From: Parolsenella massiliensis
Lineage (GTDB): Bacteria > Actinomycetota > Coriobacteriia > Coriobacteriales > Atopobiaceae
NCBI RefSeq assembly: GCF_900143685.1
Contig: NZ_LT671675.1
Span: 967,111 to 1,031,110 of the forward strand
Length of the DNA: 64,000 nt
Reading direction: 5' to 3'
Shown: piece by piece, positions 18,376 to 27,101 of the stretch
Numbering within the stretch: position 1 is the stretch's first letter
Layout: the number at the start of each line of letters is the position of its first letter
The notes under the pieces: model-generated
Told to the model about the DNA's origin: nothing
Seen by the model: only the letters and a program-made list of their open reading frames with translations
Database searches by the model: none
Made by a program: the position numbers and the translations under genes

Positions 18376-20097
18376 ATGGCAGAGTTCATCTACCAGATGT
18401 TCGAGGCCCGCAAGAGCCACGGCGACAAGGTCATCCTCGACGACGTGACCCTGAGCTTCTTCCCCGGCGCCAAGATCGGCGTCGTGGGTCCCAACGGCAT
18501 GGGCAAGTCCACGCTGCTCAAGATCATGGCCGGCAAGGAGGAGGTCACGAACGGCGACGCCCGCCTCACGCCTGGCTACACCGTGGGCCTGCTCGAGCAG
18601 GAGCCGCCGCTTGACGACGACAAGACCGTCATCGAGAACGTCCGCATGGCGTTCGGCGACCTCGTGGCAAAAATCGACCGCTTCAACGAGATCGGCAACG
18701 AGATGGCCGACCCCGACGCGGACTTCGACGCCCTCATGGCAGAGATGGGCAAGCTCCAGGACGAGATCGACGCCGCAAACGGCTGGGACCTCGACTCGCA
18801 GCTCACGCAGGCCATGGACGCCCTGCAATGCCCCGACCCCGACGAGCGCGTCGACCACCTCTCCGGTGGCGAGCGCCGCCGCGTGGCCCTGTGCCGCCTG
18901 CTGCTCGAAGCGCCGGACCTGCTGCTGCTCGACGAGCCCACGAACCACCTCGACGCCGAGAGCGTGCTGTGGCTCGAGCAGTTCCTGCACAACTACCCCG
19001 GCGCGGTGCTCGCCGTGACGCACGACCGCTACTTCCTCGACAACGTCGCCGAGTGGATCTGCGAGGTCGACCGTGGCCACCTCTACCCCTACAAGGGCAA
19101 CTACTCCACCTACCTGGAGACCAAGGCGGCGCGCCTGGAGGCCCAGGGCCAGAAGGAGGCCAAGCTAGCCACGCGTCTCAAGAACGAGCTCGAGTGGGTG
19201 CGCAGCAGTCCCAAGGCTCGCCAGGCCAAGAACAAGGCGCGCCTGGAGCGCTACGAGCAGATGGAGGCCGAGGCGCAAGCCGGCCGCAGCGTGAGCGTCA
19301 CCGACATCCGCATCCCCATGGGTCCGCGCCTGGGCACGAAGGTGCTCGTGGCAGACCACCTCACCAAGAGCTTCGGCGACCGCGTGCTCATCGACGACCT
19401 GTCCTTCGAGCTGCCGCGAAACGGCATCGTGGGCGTCATCGGCCCCAACGGCGTGGGCAAGTCGACGCTGTTCAAGATGATCGTGGGCGCCGCCGTCGAG
19501 GCGGGCGACACGGCCCTTGCCGCCTCGAAGACCGAGCAGCCCACGAGTGGCTCGATCACGCTCGGCGAGACGGTGAAGCTCTCCTACGTGGACCAGATGC
19601 GCTCCGGCATCGATGCCGACAAGAGCGTCTGGGAGGTGGTCTCGGACGGAAACGACTTCATCGTCGTGGGCAAGGACGAGATCAACTCCCGCGCCTACGT
19701 CTCGGCGTTCGGCTTCAAGGGAACCGACCAGCAGAAGCCCGCGGGCGTTCTGTCCGGCGGCGAACGCAACCGCCTGAACCTTGCGCTCACGCTCAAGCAG
19801 GGCGGAAACCTGCTGCTTCTCGACGAGCCCACGAACGACCTGGACACCGAGACGCTCGAGAGCCTCGAGGAGGCGCTGCTCGCCTTCCCCGGCTGCTCGG
19901 TCATCACCTCGCACGACCGCTGGTTCCTCGACCGCGTGGCGACCCACATCCTAGCCTGGGAGGGAACGGACGAGGAGCCGGGACGCTGGCACTGGTTCGA
20001 GGGCAACTTCGACGACTACCAGCGCGACCGCGTCCGCCGTCTGGGCGAGGAGGCCGCCAAGCCCCACCGCATCCACCGCAAGCTCACGAGGGACTAG
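18376..20097 (+). CDS. ettA: ABC-F translational throttle EttA
   Basis: 573 residues. Two ABC ATPase domains with Walker A GPNGMGKSTLLK and GPNGVGKSTLFK, signatures LSGGERRRVALCRLL and LSGGERNRLNLALTL, and Walker B LLLLDEPTNHLD and LLLLDEPTNDLD. The linker between them contains the P-site tRNA interaction motif region, and no membrane domain is present. EttA binds the ribosomal E site and senses the ATP/ADP ratio at the first peptide bonds. An extra stretch of about 17 residues follows the second Walker A compared with the E. coli form. The strong SD AGGAGGT fixes the start. Confidence 0.93.
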   Translation: MAEFIYQMFEARKSHGDKVILDDVTLSFFPGAKIGVVGPNGMGKSTLLKIMAGKEEVTNGDARLTPGYTVGLLEQEPPLDDDKTVIENVRMAFGDLVAKIDRFNEIGNEMADPDADFDALMAEMGKLQDEIDAANGWDLDSQLTQAMDALQCPDPDERVDHLSGGERRRVALCRLLLEAPDLLLLDEPTNHLDAESVLWLEQFLHNYPGAVLAVTHDRYFLDNVAEWICEVDRGHLYPYKGNYSTYLETKAARLEAQGQKEAKLATRLKNELEWVRSSPKARQAKNKARLERYEQMEAEAQAGRSVSVTDIRIPMGPRLGTKVLVADHLTKSFGDRVLIDDLSFELPRNGIVGVIGPNGVGKSTLFKMIVGAAVEAGDTALAASKTEQPTSGSITLGETVKLSYVDQMRSGIDADKSVWEVVSDGNDFIVVGKDEINSRAYVSAFGFKGTDQQKPAGVLSGGERNRLNLALTLKQGGNLLLLDEPTNDLDTETLESLEEALLAFPGCSVITSHDRWFLDRVATHILAWEGTDEEPGRWHWFEGNFDDYQRDRVRRLGEEAAKPHRIHRKLTRD

Positions 20098-20128
20098 GCA
20101 ACAGCAGCGACGAAGGGGGAGGCGCGTT

Positions 20129-21799
20129 TTGGGTTTCAAGGGACAGACCAAAGAGACCGGGGGCCATACGGGAAGAGAGCTCAACTGGTTTCTCACGCTT
20201 GGAATAGCGCTCGTCACGCTCATCTGCGCGGCACTCGCCGCGACGTCTCTGGTCCTCACCGCCTCCCCATCGCTTGCTCCCCTGAGCGAGCATGTGACCA
20301 TATGGCACCTCTTTGCGCCAGGCAGGACCCTCATGACCTGCCTGGCGCTTCTTGCCGGCGTTGCCTATGCCGCGCTTGCGGTTCTCATCGCGCGTAGGTC
20401 CTCCTCGATACCCGAGCGCGGCTTTGTGGCGGCGCTCGGCGCGGCGGCGATGGCGTTCTGCGTTGTTTGGATTGCGATGAACGCCACCGAGCACAACGGC
20501 TTCTCTGACTCCGCGCAAATCCTCGCCTACGCAAGGCAGGTCGCCCGCGGGGACACAAGCTCGTTTCTCCCCCACAGCGATTCCTTTGCCGGGAAGCTCC
20601 CGGGAGACATGTACCTGTCGAACTACCCCTTCCAAAGCGGAATACTTCTGCTCATGGAGGGGTTCTGTCGCCTGTTTGGAACCTGGGACGTCCAGGCGTT
20701 CCAACTGGCTTGCGCCCTATGCTGCGTGGGAACGTCGCTCGTCCTTGTGGACACGGCAAGGGCTTGCGGCCGTCCGAAGGCCGAGAGGCTCCTCGTGGCC
20801 TTCCTCTCGCTGACGCTGTTCGCCCCGCTTGTGTTCGTGGTGTTTCCCTATGGCAACACGATTGGCCTGTTCTTTGCCCTGCTCGCCATGGACCTGTGGC
20901 TGAGGTCACGCGAGCAAACGGGGGCCCGGCGCCACTTGTACGTCCTGACGGGGTTTCTCGCGTTTGCGTTTGGCCTAGCCGTAAAGTCGACCTACGTCGT
21001 CGTCGCCATAGGAATCTTGCTCGTGCTGCTCATAGACTGCCTCAGGAAGCGGGACGCCTGGGCTACCGCCGCGTTTGTCGTGCTCCTCGTCGTGGCGTCA
21101 CAGGCGTCAGGCATCATTCCGCAGAGAATCATGGAGGCGCGCCTGGGCTACGAGCTTCCGGCCAACCAGCCCAAGACGGCCTGGATCGCCATGGGTCTTT
21201 CGGATGACAGCGTGCTCGGCGCCGACATGCCAGGCTGGTGGAGCACCTCTGCCCTGGACAGCCAGGTTGCAAGCGAAGGTGACGTCGAGGCCATGGAGCG
21301 CAACGCCGAGGACTCGATCACCACGTCGCTTGCCACGTTTGGAGGCGACCCCGGCTATGCGGCCTGGTTCTTTGGCAAGAAGCTCGCAACCGAGTGGCTC
21401 GACCCAACGTTCCAGTCCCTCTACATCGCGGGATGTGGAACCATGCGCCCCGAGGCCCAGGCGCGCACGAACGCCAGCGACGGCAGGTTCGACCCGGCAG
21501 ACGCGAGCCTGCCCCAGGGAATCCTAGGGCGCGCCCTCGAGTGCGTCATGGACGGACAGCAGAGCGTCGTCTACTTCGGCGCCACGGCAGGTGGCCTCGC
21601 ACTTCTCGGAGAGGTAAGAAGAAGGAGGGCGAACACGCTCGAGCTCGCCCTCCCCTGCGCCTTCTTCATGGGGTTTGTCGTCTACACGCTCTGGGAGGCC
21701 AAGGGCATGTACGCCCTGCCCTTCTTCCTGTGCCTTCTGCCCCTTGCGGCAAGGGGCATTGCGCTCATGGCGCAAAGGCATGCAGCGGATAAGGCCTAG
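20129..21799 (+). CDS. GT-C type membrane glycosyltransferase-like protein
   Basis: 556 residues starting at TTG (20129) with AGGGGGAGG 6 nt upstream. About eleven membrane spans; a large external loop after the first two spans carries NATEHNGFSDSAQILAYARQ, where a GT-C-type acidic residue would lie. The layout resembles the PMT_2/ArnT group (GT39/GT83) that uses polyprenyl-phosphate sugars outside the membrane. It shares its stop region with the convergent LtaS-like gene, so it probably belongs to the envelope module here. No substrate can be assigned, and the family call is by topology only. Confidence 0.6.
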   Translation: MGFKGQTKETGGHTGRELNWFLTLGIALVTLICAALAATSLVLTASPSLAPLSEHVTIWHLFAPGRTLMTCLALLAGVAYAALAVLIARRSSSIPERGFVAALGAAAMAFCVVWIAMNATEHNGFSDSAQILAYARQVARGDTSSFLPHSDSFAGKLPGDMYLSNYPFQSGILLLMEGFCRLFGTWDVQAFQLACALCCVGTSLVLVDTARACGRPKAERLLVAFLSLTLFAPLVFVVFPYGNTIGLFFALLAMDLWLRSREQTGARRHLYVLTGFLAFAFGLAVKSTYVVVAIGILLVLLIDCLRKRDAWATAAFVVLLVVASQASGIIPQRIMEARLGYELPANQPKTAWIAMGLSDDSVLGADMPGWWSTSALDSQVASEGDVEAMERNAEDSITTSLATFGGDPGYAAWFFGKKLATEWLDPTFQSLYIAGCGTMRPEAQARTNASDGRFDPADASLPQGILGRALECVMDGQQSVVYFGATAGGLALLGEVRRRRANTLELALPCAFFMGFVVYTLWEAKGMYALPFFLCLLPLAARGIALMAQRHAADKA

Positions 21800-23790
21800 T
21801 GGTCTCCCTGACCCCAGCTCACTCCCGTGTAGCTCCAATTCGAGAAGTCGAGAGCATCGCCGTCGACGACATACTGGTCCATCGTCGTCTCGTGCACGCC
21901 GTCGTAGCGCTCCATGACAAAGTAGCGGAGACGCTGCGCCGAGTCGGAGACGTCGAAGTACGAGGTACCATCGCCAAATGACGCGGCGTCCGCCTCGTCG
22001 CCCATCGCCTTGAGCACCGTCGGCTGGAAGTCGGCGTGGCTGACGGGCGCCTCGGACACCTGGTATTCGCCCCTGGCGCCGGCGGGCTTCACGAGACAGA
22101 CCGGCGAGATGGGGTGGTTGAGGTCGTCGAGGTACTGCTCGACGATCCTGAACACGCCGCGCGTCTGCTGCTCCATCGTGGAGCCACCCTCGGGAACGTC
22201 CATGTTCTCGTCGTAGACGAACGGCACGTGGGAGCCGTTGAGGTGGATGACCTTGAGCGCGCCCGCCTTGTCCTGCTCGTCGCTCACGGAAAGGCCGCGG
22301 CTCTTGAGCTCGCCGTAGTAGGCGCCGTCATCAATGACGTAGGGAGTGTCGTAGTCGGAAGTCTCGCCAGACCCAATTCCAAGAACAGCCTGGTTCATGT
22401 CGTCCGTGTAGTACAAGAAGGCGGGCTTGACCGCCCAGGGGGCATTGCGATAGAGGGAGACCTTCGAGAGGATCCCAATGGTGGCCCACACGTCCACGCC
22501 CTTGTCGGCCGCCGGATGGATGTTGTCCGTCATGTCGCCGTAGAGCGACTTGCCCGTATAGAGGCAGTCGGCATAGAGGGAGACCGAGTAGTTGGCGTCA
22601 TTGGCGACGTCTGAGATGAAGCTGCCCTTCTCCCAGCGTCCGTCGACGTAGGAGGCATAGTCGTCTCCGGCGTTGAGCATCTGGCCCGTCATGAGGAAGG
22701 GAACGCCGTAGGCGGTGGGGATCATCGAGCCCACGGTTTTGCGGAAGTACGTGAACCCCGTGAAGCTGTCGAGCGTGTCGGGATAGTCGGCGAGCACCGT
22801 GTCGAACTCCTGCGTGTCAACGGTGTCGACGATAAACACGATGACGTTGCTCTTGTCGGAAACCTCGAACAGTCCCTGCTTGGAGACCATGTACTCAGCC
22901 GGCTGCGTGATGGCGCGCTTGACGTAACGCGCCACGCCCACTCCCTGGACGAGCATGAGGACGACGGCCAGGGAGCAGAGCCCCAGGCGACCCAGCGACG
23001 GCACCTTGACGACAAAGACGATGGCGGTAGCGACAAGAGCGGCCCAGACAACGAGGCTCACCGCAGTGGAGCCAGCGAAGCTTCCCCCAGTCCACCGCCT
23101 TGCCATCCGCCGTGGGAAGGCCGCCATTCATGAACAGCGCCTGAGCGAGGCTCGCGACGCCAAGCGCGAACACGACGGCCACCGCCACGTCAAAGGCGCG
23201 GCCCCTGAGCGCAGAAAGCAGCAGTGCCACGGGGCGGTTCCCGCGAGAAAGGCAAACGCGAGCATGACGATCCATGCGTCATGCAGGTTGAACAGCAGGC
23301 TGTCGCCGTTGGCGCCAACTATCTCATAGGGCGCCGCCACGAAGTTCGTGAACATGAGCAGGGCCATGGCCACGAGCGCAATGCCAAAGCGCTTGGACCA
23401 CGTGAGCGGCGCGCCGTCATAGGCACCGCCCTTGGGGGCCATAAGCGTCGTGGGCTTGGACGTGGGGAGGTCGGGGCTCGCGTCAACGACGCGAGACACC
23501 TGCGTCTCGACCGTCTTGCCGGCGTTCTCGTCCACCTTGAGGACGCGGAGCACGACGCGGCTCAGGCGCCTCCAGGCCACACCGATGACGGCCGAGAGCG
23601 AGAGCGCCACGGCAACGCCGGCGAGCGCCTGGATGGTGTAGGTCATGACGCTCGGGTCCACGTAGGCGAGCGCCGGGCGCGAGAGTCCGGCCCACAGGCA
23701 GGCGGCCATGGCGAGCAGCGCGACGGAATCGAGCACCGCAAGCGCCGTCGCGGCCGCTGCCTTCCGGACACAGGGGGAGGTGTTGCCCAC
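21796..23790 (-). pseudogene. LtaS/EptA-like membrane phosphotransferase, interrupted by two compensating indels
   Basis: Reads as one 664-residue protein if a base is added at the G run 23231-23234 and one removed from the C run 23084-23088. Start: GTG 23788-23790 with AGGGGAG upstream, one base after the YidC-TagF stop. The N-terminal half is membrane (five spans). The external half (from about residue 290) is an alkaline-phosphatase/sulfatase fold: NVIVFIVDTVDTQEF, a nucleophile-region motif SMIPTAYGVPFLMTG and HLNGSHVPF. These match enzymes that move phosphoglycerol or phosphoethanolamine from lipid to glycans, such as LtaS and EptA. As sequenced, about 47 codons (23089-23230) are out of frame. 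Homopolymer sequencing error or a real pseudogene are both possible. Confidence 0.75.
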
Positions 23791-23791
23791 G

Positions 23792-25783
23792 CTACTCCCC
23801 TCCCTTGCCAAGCCTCGGGAGCATGACGTCGTCGGCGAGCAGCTGCCTTCGGTCCTCGCGGGCCGCGAGCTCGGCGGCCTCGTCGCCCTCGCGGACGGCC
23901 TGGGCCTCGAGCATGAGGTCGAAAAGATAGCGACCGTCGCGCTCGGCGCCATGGCCGGGGTGGTAGATCATCTCGTCGCGCACGGCCTCGAGGCGGTCGC
24001 GCCACGAGGCGCCGTCGTCGACCATCTCCTGCACGACGTCGGCGAGCCTGCCCTCCAGCTCCTCGGGCGCCAGGCTCACGCCCACGCGGTTCCTGAGCGA
24101 AATGTCGGTGGGCTCGATGCCGAGGTCACGCCACTCGGGATTCGTCTCCTTCATCGGCGTGTCGACGAACACGCAGGGCTTGAAGGCCACGAGGGCGAGC
24201 TCGCAGAACACGCTCGACCAGTCGGTGACGAGCACGTCGGCGTCCAGGATGGAGTCGGAGCTGGAGAAGTCCTGCTCGAAGTAGAGGTCCTCAGCCGGAA
24301 CGTCGGCGAAGCGCGCCTGCAGGGCCTCCCAGCGGGGGCGGTAGCGCTTGGTGTACTCGGGGTGCGGGCGCACGACGACCCTCCAGCCGCGGCCCAGCAG
24401 CGGGCGGATCGCCTCGTCGGCGCACAGGTCCAGGATGTTGTCCTCCTGCCACGACGGGGCGATGAGCACGGTGGGGCGTGCGTTGGTGGCGTGGCCGCGG
24501 GCCAGGTAGTCGGCGCGCTCGGTGTCGATGAGGTCGTAGCCGCACGCGGCGAGCTCGCGCGGGGCCAGCCCCGCCTGCGCCTCGCGGGCGCGGGCCTCCG
24601 CCACCTGGTGCGGACCCACGCACATGAGCGCGTCGTAGTGGTCGAAGGCGGCGGCGTGGCTCACGAGGTGCAGCGACGTGGGGTGATGGAACGCGTAGAC
24701 GTAGCGCGTGTTCCTGCGCACGTAGGAGCGCTTGACGTAGAAGTTGTCCAGGTCATCGAGCGTCATGACCACGACGTCGGCGTCCATCTTCATCATGAGG
24801 GTGATGAGGCGTTTGTCGCCCACGTAGTAGGGAAGCACGCGCGGGTGGGACTCGGCGTAGGCGAAGACCTGGTCGTCGGGGTCGCCGGTGACGTAATGCA
24901 CGCACGCGTCGGAGTTGGCCAGCAGCCACTCGACGGCGCCGCGGAAGTACTTCCAGAAGCCGCTGCGCTCCGAGTAGAACACGACGTGCTTGCCCACGAC
25001 GGAAAAGAAGCGCTTGTAGTCGGCCCTCTCCCTCCTGGCGAGCGGGTCGGGCCTCCACCAGGGGCCCTTGCGCACCGACAGCGCGTTGAGCTCGGCGAGC
25101 TCGGCCTTGGAGGCCTCCAGCTCGGCGTAATCGACGTACTTGGCCGGGCGGATGCACAGGTTGCACAGCGCCTGTACCGCGATCGACAGCAGGTTGGAGC
25201 ACACCCAGTAGAACGCCATACCGGCCGACACGTAGATGCCCAGGAAGAAGGACAGCGCGATGGACAGGCCGTTGGTGGAGTTCTTCTCGGCGCGGGACTG
25301 CTCGCGCTGCAGCGGGTTGATGTGGTTGGAGGCCACGCCCATCACCACGGCCGACAGCGTGGCGAGCACGGGCATGATCCACGAGGCGCCGCCGTCCTCC
25401 ATGGGGACGAGCCCCAGGAACTCGGTGCCCGCCGCGCCCGAGTCGGCGATGGCGTGGATGACGTCGACCAGGCCGAACAGGATGACGACCTGCACGGCCA
25501 GCGGGATGAGCGAGAGCAGCGGGTGGTAGTGGTACTCCTTGTTGAGCTGGCTCTGGCGCTCGCCGATCTGCTCCTGGTCGCCGAAGTACTTGGCCTTGAC
25601 GCGGTTGAGCGCCGGCATCATGCGCACCATGACGATGGAGTTCCACTGGCACCACAGAGACAGCGGCATGAGGACGAGCTTGGCTATGAGGGTGAACAGC
25701 AGGATGGTGGCCCACCAGTTGTGGGTGAGCTCGTAGCACGGCTGCATGATGGCCATGAAGATGTCAGTGATCCAGGAGAACAC
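23792..25783 (-). CDS. Fusion of YidC-like membrane insertase and CDP-glycerol glycerophosphotransferase
   Basis: 663 residues in one uninterrupted frame, GTG start. Residues 1-225 are YidC/Oxa1-like: span 1 ATILLFTLIAKLVLMPLSLW with Lys35 where YidC usually has the groove Arg, a charged cytoplasmic loop, then four further spans. Residues 270-600 are a TagB/TagF-type Glyphos_transf domain: YAFHHPTSLHLVSHAAAFDH, IAPSWQEDNILDL, RPHPEYTKRY and DADVLVTDWSSVFCELAL. TagF polymerises glycerol-phosphate from CDP-glycerol at the cytoplasmic face. The fusion would tether it to the membrane. The LtaS-like gene follows after one base, so the two act together by context. The coupling of insertase and transferase is unexplained. 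Confidence 0.85.
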   Translation of the reverse strand: MFSWITDIFMAIMQPCYELTHNWWATILLFTLIAKLVLMPLSLWCQWNSIVMVRMMPALNRVKAKYFGDQEQIGERQSQLNKEYHYHPLLSLIPLAVQVVILFGLVDVIHAIADSGAAGTEFLGLVPMEDGGASWIMPVLATLSAVVMGVASNHINPLQREQSRAEKNSTNGLSIALSFFLGIYVSAGMAFYWVCSNLLSIAVQALCNLCIRPAKYVDYAELEASKAELAELNALSVRKGPWWRPDPLARRERADYKRFFSVVGKHVVFYSERSGFWKYFRGAVEWLLANSDACVHYVTGDPDDQVFAYAESHPRVLPYYVGDKRLITLMMKMDADVVVMTLDDLDNFYVKRSYVRRNTRYVYAFHHPTSLHLVSHAAAFDHYDALMCVGPHQVAEARAREAQAGLAPRELAACGYDLIDTERADYLARGHATNARPTVLIAPSWQEDNILDLCADEAIRPLLGRGWRVVVRPHPEYTKRYRPRWEALQARFADVPAEDLYFEQDFSSSDSILDADVLVTDWSSVFCELALVAFKPCVFVDTPMKETNPEWRDLGIEPTDISLRNRVGVSLAPEELEGRLADVVQEMVDDGASWRDRLEAVRDEMIYHPGHGAERDGRYLFDLMLEAQAVREGDEAAELAAREDRRQLLADDVMLPRLGKGGE

Positions 25784-25892
25784 GGGGCGGCTCCGATGCG
25801 TCGTAGTTCACCGCGGCGCCCTTGAACCAGGGACCCGCGAACAAAACCTCTTCACTTTAAGCTAACAAACAGTTTGGAAGGCCAAGACCGGC

Positions 25893-27101
25893 CTATTCAT
25901 CCGATGAAAGGTCCCAAAGGGCGCCATAGAGCTCGTTCCCCAGCAGCCAGCCGTCGTGCGTGGGCACGAGCGCGCTACCTTCAGACGCTGCAAGCAGGCC
26001 CCTCGAGACGAGTTCGGACAGGCAGGCGTCGACGCGCGAGCCGTCCAGCACCTCTCGTGCGCGGGCCACAAGCGACGGGGCAAGCCCGTCCGTCATGCGC
26101 GCCGCAAGCATGAGGTCCTCGGCCACGGCCTCGCGAGCGCTCAGCTGCTCGACGTCGAAGCTGAGCTCGGACAGGCTCCTCGCGCGAATGATGCCGTCTG
26201 TGTCAGTGAGCGTCGAGAGCCTGAACCTCACGGCCTCCTCATAAGGCGAGGGAAGGCTGGCGACACGCTGCCTCAGCGTCTCGTAGGACGCGCGTCCCAG
26301 CATGCTTGCCGCGGACGTGCCCAGGCCAAGGTACTCGACGCCCGTCCAGTAGGCGATGTTGTGGGCGCAGCGCCTCTGTGGCTTGGCATAGCTTGCGACC
26401 TCATAGCGAGTAAAGCCGGCCTGTCCGAGCACGTCAAGCGCGGCTTCCATGTCGGAGGCCTCGGTGACGTCCGAGGGCCAGGGAAGGCGCCCATCCTCGC
26501 ACAGGCGCTCCATGGGGGTGCCCGGCTCGATCATGAGCGGATAGCAGCTCACATGCCCCACACCAAGCCCCACGGCCGTCTCGAGCGAGCACCGCCAGCT
26601 CGCAGGCGTTTGGTATGGGATGCCGCACATGAGGTCGACCGAGACGTCCAGTCCACTTGCCACGGCCGCCGCCACGCGCCTACGGGCAAGCCCCGCGTCG
26701 TGGATGCGCCCAAGACCAGCGAGCTCGCGGTCATCGAAGCTCTGCACGCCGATGGAGACGCGCGTGGCCCCATGCTCGCGCGCGCGAATCAGAATGTCGT
26801 CCGAAAGTGACTCGGGGTTCGCCTCGAAGGTGAGCTCGGCGATGCCGGGCCCGCATGCGTCGAGAAGCAGGGCCAGGGAGGCGGACCCCAGCATCGTCGG
26901 GGTTCCGCCGCCGACGTATGCCGTGGCAAGGTCGCCGAGCACGCCATGCTCGCGAGCCTCTGAGGCCAGGTTGGAGAGGGAGCGAGCGTACTCCCCCATG
27001 CGCTCGTCTCCGTGGCGCGTGGCCGCCGTTGAGAAGTCACAATAGCGGCAGCGCCTGGCGCAGAAGGGAACATGCAGGTAGAGGGCGCGAATGCCAGGCA
27101 T
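25893..27101 (-). CDS. hemW: Radical SAM protein HemW (heme chaperone-like)
   Basis: 402 residues from the ATG at 27099-27101, overlapping the dus stop as TGATG. The [4Fe-4S] motif CARRCRYCDF lies at residues 16-25, followed by YVGGGTPTML, and a C-terminal HemW domain ends the protein. HemW was long called oxygen-independent coproporphyrinogen oxidase-like but acts in heme delivery. It lacks the extra N-terminal residues of true HemN. A possible GTG start 3 bases upstream exists. It is the last gene of lepA-dus-hemW. Confidence 0.9.
   Translation of the reverse strand: MPGIRALYLHVPFCARRCRYCDFSTAATRHGDERMGEYARSLSNLASEAREHGVLGDLATAYVGGGTPTMLGSASLALLLDACGPGIAELTFEANPESLSDDILIRAREHGATRVSIGVQSFDDRELAGLGRIHDAGLARRRVAAAVASGLDVSVDLMCGIPYQTPASWRCSLETAVGLGVGHVSCYPLMIEPGTPMERLCEDGRLPWPSDVTEASDMEAALDVLGQAGFTRYEVASYAKPQRRCAHNIAYWTGVEYLGLGTSAASMLGRASYETLRQRVASLPSPYEEAVRFRLSTLTDTDGIIRARSLSELSFDVEQLSAREAVAEDLMLAARMTDGLAPSLVARAREVLDGSRVDACLSELVSRGLLAASEGSALVPTHDGWLLGNELYGALWDLSSDE

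Noticed and set aside
23084-23234. Programmed ribosomal frameshifting in the LtaS-like gene
   Set aside because: Two opposite shifts 145 bp apart in plain homopolymers without slippery heptamers or stimulators are unlikely to be programmed.
23708-25825. 705-codon plus-strand frame opposite the YidC-TagF fusion
   Set aside because: Composition is typical of an antisense frame (Val/Gly/Asp/His-rich). The minus-strand frame has clear YidC and TagF motifs.
25866-25876. CAAACAGTTTG dyad between hemW and the YidC-TagF gene
   Set aside because: Short and without repeats or clear promoter boxes, so not reported as regulatory.
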